This document shows positions 52,449 through 60,169 of a DNA stretch of 64,000 nucleotides, in pieces; position 1 is the first letter of the stretch, and the number at the start of each line of letters is the position of its first letter. The stretch comes from Mycobacterium sp. URHB0044 (GTDB taxonomy: Bacteria; Actinomycetota; Actinomycetes; Mycobacteriales; Mycobacteriaceae), in assembly GCF_000620625.1 (NCBI RefSeq), contig NZ_JIAW01000001.1, forward strand, positions 496,001 through 560,000. The letters run 5' to 3'. A program made the position numbers and the translations under genes. The notes under the pieces were generated by a model. That model ran no database searches. It worked only from the letters and a program-made list of their open reading frames with translations, and was not told where the DNA came from.

Positions 52449-54335
52449 ATGACCACCCCTCAGCACCTGTCAGACCGCTACGAACTCGGAGAGATTCTCG
52501 GGTTCGGCGGCATGTCAGAAGTTCACCTTGCGCGCGACGTGCGGTTGCACCGCGACGTGGCGGTGAAGGTGCTGCGCGCCGACTTGGCCCGCGACCCGAG
52601 CTTCTATCTGCGGTTCCGCCGGGAAGCCCAGAACGCCGCGGCGCTGAATCACCCCGCGATCGTCGCGGTCTACGACACTGGCGAGGCCGAGACCGCCAAC
52701 GGGCCGCTGCCCTACATCGTGATGGAGTACGTCGAGGGTGTGACGCTGCGCGACATCGTGCACGCCGAGGGCCCGATGGACCCCAAGCGCGCGATCGAGG
52801 TCATCGCCGATGCGTGTCAGGCGCTGAACTTCAGCCATCAGCACGGCATCATTCACCGCGACGTCAAGCCGGCCAACATCATGATCAGCAAGGCCGGCGC
52901 GGTCAAGGTGATGGACTTCGGCATCGCCCGTGCGCTCGCCGACAGCGGCAATCCGATGACGCAGACCGCCGCGGTGATCGGCACCGCGCAGTACCTCTCG
53001 CCCGAGCAGGCGCGCGGCGAGAAGGTCGACGCCCGTTCCGACGTGTACTCGCTGGGTTGCGTGCTGTACGAAATGCTCACGGGGGAGCCGCCTTTCGTGG
53101 GCGACTCGCCGGTCGCGGTGGCCTACCAACACGTCAGGGAAGACCCGGTGCCACCGTCGGGTCGCCACGACGGGATCTCGCCCGAGCTGGACGCCGTGGT
53201 GCTCAAGGCGCTGGCCAAGAATCCCGAGAACCGCTATCAGACGGCCGCCGACATGCGCGCCGATCTGATCCGCGTGCACAGCGGCGAGGCGCCGGACGCC
53301 CCGAAGGTCTTCACCGACGCCGAACGCACGTCACTGCTTTCGGCGGCCACGCCCCCACGCGGCGGCCGCGCGATGCCGACCGAGCACATCCCGACGCACC
53401 AGCCGGGCTACGTCGAGCCGGCACGTGGCGGGTCGATCAAGCGCTGGCTGATCGCCGTCGCGGTGCTCGCCGTGCTGACCGTCGTGGTGACGGTCGCGAT
53501 CAACATGATCGGCGCCAATCCGCGCGACCAGCAGGTGCCCGACGTGCACGGCATGCTGCAGAACGATGCCGTCGCGCTGCTACAGAACCGCGGCTTCAAC
53601 ACGAGCATCGACCAGAAGCCCGATTCCAAGGTGCCACCGAACCAGGTGATCAGTACCGACCCGGACGCCAACACCGCCGTCAGCGCCGGTGAGGACATCA
53701 CCGTCAACGTCTCCACCGGCCCCGAGCAGCGCGAGGTCCCGGACTGCAGCACGAACCTGACCTATGCGGAGTGCGTCAGCAGGCTCAAGGACGCCGGTTT
53801 CGAGCGCTTCAAGCGGACGGATTCGAGCAGTCCTACCGTGCCGAAGGACCGGGTGATCACGACCATCCCGTCGCCGAACCAGACGTCGGCGATCACCAAC
53901 GAGATCAACGTCCTCGTCAGCTCGGGGCCTGGTACCAAGCAGGTCCCGGACTGCGCAGGCCTCACCCAGGAGCCATGCCAACAACTCCTGACGCAGAGCG
54001 GATTCGAGAAGAATCTGCCCGTGCCGGTGGATAGCACCAAGCCCGCCGGACAGGTCATTGGAACCAATCCCGCTGCGGGCCAAGTCGTTCCGCTGGACAC
54101 GGTGATTCAGATCCAGGTGTCGCAGGGCAACCAGTTCATCATGCCGCCCCTGAGGAACATGTTCTGGGTGGACGCCGAACCGCTGCTGCGATCGCTCGGC
54201 TGGACCGGTGAGCTGATCAAGCTGCCCAACGCCCAGAACAGCGGCGCACCGACGAACGCGGTGGCCACACAGGACCCGGCGCCCGGCACCCCGACGAACT
54301 ACACCGCGTCGATCACGCTGAGCTTCGCGCAGTAG
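52449..54335 (+). CDS. pknB: PASTA serine/threonine protein kinase PknB
   Basis: 628 residues. Kinase domain with Lys40 (AVKVL), catalytic Asp138 (HRDVKPANI) and activation loop MTQTAAVIGTAQYLSPEQ. A juxtamembrane region, one membrane helix (about 335-357) and four PASTA domains outside (VPDVHGMLQNDAVALL, VPDCSTNLTYAEC, VPDCAGLTQEPC, MPPLRNMFWVDAE) that bind muropeptide/lipid II. Essential master kinase of growth. 9 bases after pknA; its 3' end overlaps convergent trpG by 23 bases. Confidence 0.97.
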   Translation: MTTPQHLSDRYELGEILGFGGMSEVHLARDVRLHRDVAVKVLRADLARDPSFYLRFRREAQNAAALNHPAIVAVYDTGEAETANGPLPYIVMEYVEGVTLRDIVHAEGPMDPKRAIEVIADACQALNFSHQHGIIHRDVKPANIMISKAGAVKVMDFGIARALADSGNPMTQTAAVIGTAQYLSPEQARGEKVDARSDVYSLGCVLYEMLTGEPPFVGDSPVAVAYQHVREDPVPPSGRHDGISPELDAVVLKALAKNPENRYQTAADMRADLIRVHSGEAPDAPKVFTDAERTSLLSAATPPRGGRAMPTEHIPTHQPGYVEPARGGSIKRWLIAVAVLAVLTVVVTVAINMIGANPRDQQVPDVHGMLQNDAVALLQNRGFNTSIDQKPDSKVPPNQVISTDPDANTAVSAGEDITVNVSTGPEQREVPDCSTNLTYAECVSRLKDAGFERFKRTDSSSPTVPKDRVITTIPSPNQTSAITNEINVLVSSGPGTKQVPDCAGLTQEPCQQLLTQSGFEKNLPVPVDSTKPAGQVIGTNPAAGQVVPLDTVIQIQVSQGNQFIMPPLRNMFWVDAEPLLRSLGWTGELIKLPNAQNSGAPTNAVATQDPAPGTPTNYTASITLSFAQ

Positions 54336-54987
54336 CCGACCGAACCGTGTCGGCGACCTCCTGCTCGAGCCGGCTGACCAGACCCTCGGCGGGCGCGGTG
54401 CCGCACAGCGTCAGCCAATTGGCCAGCATCCGGTGGCCGCCCTCGGTGAGGATCGACTCCGGGTGGAACTGGACGCCGTGGATCGGCAGCTCGACGTGCT
54501 GCACGCCCATGATGACACCGCCCTCGGTGCGCGCGGTCACCTGAAGTTCCGCCGGGAGCGTCTCCGGCAGAATCGTCAGCGAGTGGTACCGCGTCGCGGT
54601 GAACGGATCCGGGAGTCCTTGCAGCACACCGATATTCGCGTGATGCACGCTGCTGGTCTTGCCGTGCAGGAGTTCGGGAGCGCGGTCTACCGTGCCGCCG
54701 AACGCCACGCCGATCGCCTGGTGTCCGAGGCACACCCCGAGCAGCGGCGTCTGCGCGGCCGCACACGCGCGCACCAGCGGGATGGACGCGCCTGCCCGTT
54801 CGGGGGTGCCGGGACCGGGGCTGAGCAGGATGCCGTCGAATTCCTCGGTAGCCGCAAGGACGGCGGCGTCGCCGTCGAGCCGGGCGTCGTCGTTGCGCCA
54901 GACGGTCGCGTCCACGCCGAGCTGGCCCAGGTACTGGACCAGGTTGAACACGAAGCTGTCGTAGTTGTCGACGACCAAGACGCGCAT
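54313..54987 (-). CDS. trpG: Glutamine amidotransferase, anthranilate/aminodeoxychorismate synthase component II
   Basis: 224 residues. Class I amidotransferase with nucleophile Cys86 (LLGVCLGHQAIG), His175 and Glu177 (QFHPES), and an oxyanion-type LSPGPGTPE. It supplies ammonia to anthranilate or aminodeoxychorismate synthase. The M. tuberculosis gene in this position (Rv0013) is called trpG, though it may serve folate synthesis as pabA. Its last 23 bases lie under the end of pknB on the other strand. Confidence 0.92.
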   Translation of the reverse strand: MRVLVVDNYDSFVFNLVQYLGQLGVDATVWRNDDARLDGDAAVLAATEEFDGILLSPGPGTPERAGASIPLVRACAAAQTPLLGVCLGHQAIGVAFGGTVDRAPELLHGKTSSVHHANIGVLQGLPDPFTATRYHSLTILPETLPAELQVTARTEGGVIMGVQHVELPIHGVQFHPESILTEGGHRMLANWLTLCGTAPAEGLVSRLEQEVADTVRSATARSSA

Positions 54988-55009
54988 TCGACCAGGTTAC
55001 TGGGTGCGC

Positions 55010-55753
55010 TCAGTACCCAAGGGGGCCGGCGGGCTTGGCGAACCGCATGCGGACCGACGCCGGGTATCCCACCAAGTCGACCCGGTCCCGCGCCTCCTCG
55101 GTGTAACCGAGCCCGAACCGAACCACGTACTGCTTGTAGAGCGTGACCAGCGGTGCCGCGGCCAGCGCAGCCCGCATTGCCGGGACGTCGCCGATCGCGG
55201 TGATCACGTACGGCGGACTGTAGGTGCGCCCGTTGAGCAGCAGAGTGTTGCCGACGCAGCGCGGCGCGGTGGTGCCGATGATCCGTTGATCCTGCATCTG
55301 GATGCCTTCCGCCCCGGCAGTCCACAGAGCGTTCAACACCGCCTGGACGTCCTGCTGGTGGACCACGAGGTCATCCGGGGAGGCGTCACCGGGAAAGCGG
55401 CCCTCGGCGTCGCGCTGCGCGTCGTTCAACGTGATCACCAGGCCGGGGCCGTGCACGGGTTCGAGGCCGGCCTCGGCGGCCAGCGCGTCGGCGCGGCCGT
55501 TGATGGCGGTGAGCGCGGCGTCCGCGCCGGGGGAGCCGCCGTGATGGTTGTCGATCTGAGCGACCAGCGAGTCGCGCTCGCCGGAGAGCCGGTCGACGGA
55601 CCGGTTGGCGTCGCGGACGAGGTCGACGAGTCGTGGCGAGTCGCTGCGCCGGATCTCACCGCCTTCGGACGCGGTGTGGGTGGCCGCCAGCAGGAGGCCC
55701 GCGCAGAGGCAGACGATCGGGACGCCGAACCGCCAGGCGGAGCGTTCGGCCAT
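55010..55753 (-). CDS. DUF881 membrane protein (Rv0012-like)
   Basis: 247 residues from ATG 55753 (GAGGAGACG upstream); the ORF to 56038 overlaps crgA. One N-terminal signal/anchor helix (WRFGVPIVCLCAGLLLAATHT), a coiled-coil-like segment (LVDLVRDANRSVDRLSGERD) and the DUF881 domain (GPGLVITLNDA, HQQDVQAVLNALWTAGAEGI, then PPYVITAIGD). Membrane-anchored outside the cell; such proteins are linked to division genes by context only. Upstream of trpG. Confidence 0.88.
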   Translation of the reverse strand: MAERSAWRFGVPIVCLCAGLLLAATHTASEGGEIRRSDSPRLVDLVRDANRSVDRLSGERDSLVAQIDNHHGGSPGADAALTAINGRADALAAEAGLEPVHGPGLVITLNDAQRDAEGRFPGDASPDDLVVHQQDVQAVLNALWTAGAEGIQMQDQRIIGTTAPRCVGNTLLLNGRTYSPPYVITAIGDVPAMRAALAAAPLVTLYKQYVVRFGLGYTEEARDRVDLVGYPASVRMRFAKPAGPLGY

Positions 55754-55868
55754 CGTCTCCTCCTCGGTGGCCTTCGCTTTTCCTTGAGCGGAGGCCTGCT
55801 GGGTTAGGCTCTCAAGTGCATCCGCTCCATCGTCGCACCCGTGACGCCGACTGTCCGCGAAGGTACCC

Positions 55869-56153
55869 ATGCCCAAGTCCAAGGTTCGTAAGAAGAGCGA
55901 CTTCACCGTCAACCCGGTAAGTCGCACTCCGGTCAAGGTGAAGACCGGGCCCTCGAGCGTGTGGTTCGTCGTGCTGTTCATCGGATTGATGTTGGTTGGC
56001 CTGCTCTGGCTGCTGGTGTTCCAGTTGGCGGCAACCAACCCCGTCGACGCGCCGAGTTTCCTGCAGTGGATGGCCGACCTCGCGCAGTGGAACTACGCCA
56101 TCGCGTTTGCCTTCATGATTACCGGTCTGTTGCTCACGATGCGGTGGCGGTGA
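55869..56153 (+). CDS. crgA: Cell division protein CrgA
   Basis: 94 residues: basic cytosolic start ([15 protein letters not shown]) and two membrane helices (about 31-51 and 72-91), the CrgA layout. CrgA recruits PbpB/FtsI and CwsA to the septum with FtsZ. Divergent from the DUF881 gene; GAAGGTACCC precedes the ATG. Confidence 0.96.
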   Translation: MPKSKVRKKSDFTVNPVSRTPVKVKTGPSSVWFVVLFIGLMLVGLLWLLVFQLAATNPVDAPSFLQWMADLAQWNYAIAFAFMITGLLLTMRWR

Positions 56154-56224
56154 CCATCCTTCGCATGAGGATGCATTCAAAGTGGTCTCGGCGCGTTACC
56201 CGTTCCGCAACCTTTTCGTCACCC

Positions 56225-56273
56225 AATCACATCGTTGTGATTCATCCCCATTGGGGATAGCGCCTGTGGATAA
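56225..56273. promoter_or_regulatory. Cluster of two palindromes and a consensus DnaA box
   Basis: AATCACA-TCGT-TGTGATT (56225-56242), ATCCCCA-T-TGGGGAT (56244-56258) and TGTGGATAA (56265-56273, reverse complement of TTATCCACA). All lie between crgA and the PH-domain gene, 36 bases before its start. Operators or an mRNA structure are possible; function unknown. Confidence 0.55.
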
Positions 56274-56308
56274 CTCGATACGCCACGGTTAGAGGGTGTT
56301 CACAGCCG

Positions 56309-56725
56309 ATGCAGCAAACTGAGTGGGGTCCGCCGGCCGCCGGAATTGCAGCGTGCGGATTCGTCGGCCTATTGATGGCTACGGCCGTTGTGACCGTAGT
56401 CACAGATGCTCCAGGCCGGCTCATCACGGGGATTGCCGCGGTCGGACTACTGGCGTTTGCAAGCATGTCGTGGCGCGCACGCCCAAAGCTGGCAATCACG
56501 GCCGACGGACTCATGATTCGCGGGTGGTGGCGGACGCACGTTTTGCGCCGTGGCGACATCGCGAAGATCCGCATCACGGAGTTCCGCCGGATCGGACGCA
56601 AGGTGCACTTGCTCGAGATCGACACGGTGCCCGACGACCGCTTGCTGGTATTCACCCGATGGGATCTCGGGACAAGTCCACTCGCAGTGCTCGACGCGTT
56701 GACCGACGCCGGGTACGCGCGCTGA
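56309..56725 (+). CDS. PH-domain membrane protein (Rv0010c-like)
   Basis: 138 residues. Two membrane helices (about 11-32 and 38-53) and a small PH-like domain (LAITADGLMIRGWWRTHVLR, then VHLLEIDTVPDDRLLVF), the bacterial PH/Cfp6-like arrangement. The M. tuberculosis gene in this place is Rv0010c. Membrane protein of unknown role. It converges with ppiA, 42 bases between ends. Confidence 0.85.
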   Translation: MQQTEWGPPAAGIAACGFVGLLMATAVVTVVTDAPGRLITGIAAVGLLAFASMSWRARPKLAITADGLMIRGWWRTHVLRRGDIAKIRITEFRRIGRKVHLLEIDTVPDDRLLVFTRWDLGTSPLAVLDALTDAGYAR

Positions 56726-56767
56726 GGCGCGCGCACTCGTGGCGCGGTGAGGACCCCGGGGAGGGGC

Positions 56768-57313
<546 letters not shown>

Positions 57314-57438
57314 TCGCGTTTCGGCGCCGGATCTCGCCCCCGCCCGAATAGTGTTGTCGCGGTCACCGGCCGCCCACGCCATCCCCGTTGATGGCAGGCT
57401 GGGAGTTCGATCGATCCAGTCCGCAGAGAGGTTGTGGC

Positions 57439-57867
57439 ATGAGCTCCAAGACCAGCACCGTTCGGTTGACGCCCAGTGAGCGGTTCGCCCGTGGACTGAA
57501 GTACTCGACGGTGGGTCCGGTAGACGTCACCAGGGGAGCGGTCGGGCTCGGCGTGAAATCCGTGCACTCGTCGGCCTCTTGGCTGGGCGACCGCTACCGC
57601 AGCGGAAAGCTACGCAGGGATCTCGCCGCCGCACAGGAGTCGATCGTCAACGAGCTCGCCGCCGCGCAGGAGGTCGTCTACAACCTGCCGCAGGCGCTGC
57701 AGGAAGCCCGCCGCAGCACGAGACGCCGTCCCCGTCCGATCCTCCTGATCGCCGCAGGCGCCGCGGTGCTCGCAGCCGGCGCGGTGACGTTCTCGATCAT
57801 CCGACGGTCCGCGCAGCCGGAGCCGTCGCCGCTCGCACCGAGTGTCGAGGTCACGCCCAAGCCCTGA
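57439..57867 (+). CDS. cwsA: Cell wall synthesis protein CwsA
   Basis: 142 residues from ATG 57439. A polar N-terminus with [15 protein letters not shown], a helical segment ([21 protein letters not shown]) and a C-terminal membrane helix ([21 protein letters not shown]) with a short Pro-rich outer tail. M. tuberculosis Rv0008c (CwsA, 145 residues) has this layout and binds CrgA and Wag31 at poles and septa. Divergent from ppiA. Confidence 0.9.
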   Translation: MSSKTSTVRLTPSERFARGLKYSTVGPVDVTRGAVGLGVKSVHSSASWLGDRYRSGKLRRDLAAAQESIVNELAAAQEVVYNLPQALQEARRSTRRRPRPILLIAAGAAVLAAGAVTFSIIRRSAQPEPSPLAPSVEVTPKP

Positions 57868-57919
57868 AACACCGGGCATGCGCGTCAATAACGGCACGCT
57901 GGATCGCTACATTCTTTCC

Positions 57920-58129
57920 ATGTCCGACGATCCGCTGTATTCCTCCGCGACGAGCGCGATGCTCATCGCCATGACCGCCCTGCTGCGAGCCGAAGGAGTC
58001 TCGGCAGCTGCGGGGCTGGAGCGGGCGCACACCGCATGGCGAGACCACATCCAGACCAGGGGCAACGATTCGTGGGAATTCGCCGAGTTGCGTGCCCTCG
58101 TAGGGGAGCTCACCACGGGACCCTCCTGA
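57920..58129 (+). CDS. Small hypothetical protein, probably leaderless
   Basis: 69 residues from ATG 57920 (MSDDPLYSSATSAMLIAMTA). TACATT at 57908-57913 ends six bases before this ATG, the spacing of a leaderless mycobacterial -10 box. An in-frame extension to 57842 would overlap cwsA. Helical, slightly acidic, one Trp pair (AWRD, SWEF); no family recognised. Cytosolic by lack of signal. Confidence 0.65.
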   Translation: MSDDPLYSSATSAMLIAMTALLRAEGVSAAAGLERAHTAWRDHIQTRGNDSWEFAELRALVGELTTGPS

Positions 58130-58183
58130 TAGGCCGCCACTCCGTTTGGGTTTACTTCGTCCAAAAGCGGGGACGCCCAAGGG

Positions 58184-58870
58184 ATGCGACAGACTGCGGT
58201 CGCGCACGCCGCTGCCGTCTTCTGCGTTTTGGTCACGGGATGTGCGGCCACGACTGGCAACGCCGTGGCGCCGGTTGCCACCCCGTCGATGACTCCGCGT
58301 CCACTGGTCGAGCGTGAACTGGCCGGGCTGCTGCTGAGCGCCGACCAGGTGAACGCCGCCATGGGGGCGACGGCAATGGCGGTCACTGGCGCCGCGAGCT
58401 CGATGTCCGACGACAGCGCAACCATGGCGCCGGCGGAGTGCCTCGCCCTCGACGGTGCGGCGGAGGCCGCGGTCTACGCCGACAGCGGTTTCCAAGCCGA
58501 GCGCGATCAAAGCCTCAACGATGGCGACCACTTCACGCACTATCTCAAGCAGGCGGTGGTGTTGTATCTCCTCGTCGACAAGGCAGCCGCCTTCCTCGAT
58601 CACTCCGCGCAGCAGTGGCGGTCCTGTCACCAGTACAGCCACACCCAGAGCGGCTCGCAATGGTCCGTCGGTCAGATCACCGACGCGAACGGCGCGCTGA
58701 GCACCACGGTGGCTCTGCAGGACGCCGCAGCTCCGGGATGGGGTTGTGGACGCGCGCTCAAGTTGCGAAACAACGTGATCATCGACGTCAACACGTGCAG
58801 CGCCAACCCCGGTGATTCTGCGCTGCGGATCGCCAACCAGATCGCAGACAACGTAGCCGCGCGCTGGTGA
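58184..58870 (+). CDS. Lipoprotein with PknH-like extracellular sensor domain
   Basis: 228 residues. Signal and lipobox (CVLVTGC, Cys20) followed by TTGNAV. The remainder resembles the PknH sensor domain: LAGLLLSADQVNAAMGATAM, PAECLAL, WRSCHQYSHTQSG, GWGCGRALKLRNNVIIDVNTC, with four Cys in the positions that form two disulphides in PknH. Mycobacteria encode several stand-alone lipoproteins of this type; ligands are unknown. AAGGG lies just before the ATG. Confidence 0.85.
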   Translation: MRQTAVAHAAAVFCVLVTGCAATTGNAVAPVATPSMTPRPLVERELAGLLLSADQVNAAMGATAMAVTGAASSMSDDSATMAPAECLALDGAAEAAVYADSGFQAERDQSLNDGDHFTHYLKQAVVLYLLVDKAAAFLDHSAQQWRSCHQYSHTQSGSQWSVGQITDANGALSTTVALQDAAAPGWGCGRALKLRNNVIIDVNTCSANPGDSALRIANQIADNVAARW

Positions 58871-58880
58871 TGGGTTTTTG

Positions 58881-58953
58881 TGGAGCCTAGGAGATTCGAA
58901 CTCCTGACATCTGCCTTGCAAAGGCAGCGCTCTACCAACTGAGCTAAGGCCCC
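58881..58953 (-). tRNA. alaT: tRNA-Ala (anticodon TGC)
   Basis: 73 bases. Acceptor GGGGCCT/AGGCTCC (one G-U), D arm GCTCAGTTGGTAGAGC, anticodon stem TGCCT with loop TTTGCAA (TGC), T arm CAGGAGTTCGAATCTCCT (one mismatch). Discriminator A; CCA not encoded. The gyrA-tRNA-Ile-tRNA-Ala order is standard in mycobacteria. Confidence 0.96.
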
Positions 58954-58965
58954 TAGGAACTGCAA

Positions 58966-59073
58966 TCAGCCGGGCTGATCGGCCGCCGCCTCGTGCCACA
59001 CCTCGGCGCCGTGTCGAGATCGCCACACGAGCACCGCCACGGCGACCGCGACGGAAAGCAACACCAACCTCAC
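58966..59073 (-). CDS. Micro-protein of DLW-39 type between tRNA-Ile and tRNA-Ala
   Basis: 35 residues from GTG 59073, with GGAAGGG six bases upstream, ending TGA 58966. Sequence begins VRLVLLSVAVAVAVLVWRSR: a membrane helix followed by basic residues, then AEVWHEAAADQPG. DLW-39 family proteins have a short helix and a DLWxEA motif; here it is EVWHEA. These are typically encoded next to the gyrA-side tRNA genes in actinobacteria. Function unknown. Confidence 0.65.
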   Translation of the reverse strand: MRLVLLSVAVAVAVLVWRSRHGAEVWHEAAADQPG

Positions 59074-59115
59074 GGTGCACCCTTCCAGTGAGTCCGCCGG
59101 TCGAACCGGCAACCG

Positions 59116-59189
59116 TGGGCCTGGGAGGACTCGAACCTCCGACCTCTTCGTTATCAGCGAAGCGCTCTAACCACCTGAGCTACAGGCCC
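59116..59189 (-). tRNA. ileT: tRNA-Ile (anticodon GAT)
   Basis: 74 bases. Acceptor GGGCCTG/CAGGCCC, anticodon stem TTCGC/ACGAA-type with loop containing GAT, T arm GGAGG TTCGAGT CCTCC. Discriminator A; CCA not encoded. Confidence 0.96.
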
Positions 59190-59254
59190 GTAAACGCACT
59201 ACGGCCGAGCGCCGAGATTACCGTAATGCCGGCCGTCGACCCAAACCGCGGGCG

Positions 59255-60121
59255 TTAGTCCCTGTCGGCGAGCGTGACCTCGACGCCGCCGACGATGTCG
59301 GTGGTGAGGTTGTAGATGAACGCGCCGCAGGTCGCCATCGCGGTCAGCAACACGATGTTGACCAGTCCGATCAGCGCAGCACCGCCGAAGATCGTTCCGC
59401 TGGACACCAACTCGCCGCCGCTGCCGCTGGCACTGGTGAGCAGATCGCCGACGTTGCTGTTCAGCTTGCTCCACACCCCCATGCCGCCGAGCACGAGATA
59501 CAGGAACGCGACGGCGATCATCCACACGAAGAACAGCGCGACCGACAGCACCAGCGAAACCTTCAACACGCTCCACGGGTCGAGCCGCCGAATCTGCATG
59601 CTCGCGCGGACCGGACCCTGCGGTCGGTTGGCCACCTGGGTGCGGCTCGAGCCCGGCGCCCGGGTGGCCGGCTCGGGGCGTTCGGCCTGCTTGCGCTGTT
59701 GACCGCGGGGCGCGGCCCCCGAGAGATCGGGGATCTCGCTGGCGTACGCCTCCGGGCGCACGGTCTCCGTGCGGTCGTTGCGGGCGGGTGCCTGCTCCGC
59801 CTCGCGCGGTGGACCTTCGCGCGGCGCGGCTTCCCGGGGTGCGGCCGCATCACGAACGGGCGGCGGACCGGACGGTGCCGCCGGGCCCCCGGAGATGAAC
59901 CGGTTCAGGCGGGCGTCCACTCCCGGCGCGTGTCCGGCGCCGGAACCCGCCCGTCCCTGTTCGGGGGACGGCTCGGGTGGGCGCTGCTGCTGCGCGGGGC
60001 GCGCGCGAGGCGCTCCCCGCTGCCACGGCGGAACGTCGCCGTGGTCACCGGCAGGCGAGCCGTTGGCACTTCCCGGCCCGTCACCCGTACGTGGGTGTCC
60101 CGGCTCGTTCGGTGAACTCAC
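59255..60121 (-). CDS. DUF3566 membrane protein downstream of gyrA (Rv0007-like)
   Basis: 288 residues from GTG 60121. The N-terminal 170 residues are Pro/Arg/Gly/Ala-rich and disordered. The DUF3566 domain follows ([20 protein letters not shown]) with two membrane helices (about 205-228 and 255-275). Conserved downstream of gyrA in actinobacteria; linked to division or envelope only by context. Between tRNA-Ile and gyrA. Confidence 0.9.
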   Translation of the reverse strand: MSSPNEPGHPRTGDGPGSANGSPAGDHGDVPPWQRGAPRARPAQQQRPPEPSPEQGRAGSGAGHAPGVDARLNRFISGGPAAPSGPPPVRDAAAPREAAPREGPPREAEQAPARNDRTETVRPEAYASEIPDLSGAAPRGQQRKQAERPEPATRAPGSSRTQVANRPQGPVRASMQIRRLDPWSVLKVSLVLSVALFFVWMIAVAFLYLVLGGMGVWSKLNSNVGDLLTSASGSGGELVSSGTIFGGAALIGLVNIVLLTAMATCGAFIYNLTTDIVGGVEVTLADRD

Positions 60122-60169
60122 CTACGGCTCCTTCGCTCAGGCCGATCGCCGGCGGCAATCGATGTCGCG

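Noticed and set aside
56265..56273. Replication origin signal
   Set aside because: A single DnaA box with no cluster, no AT-rich unwinding region and no dnaA/dnaN next to it.
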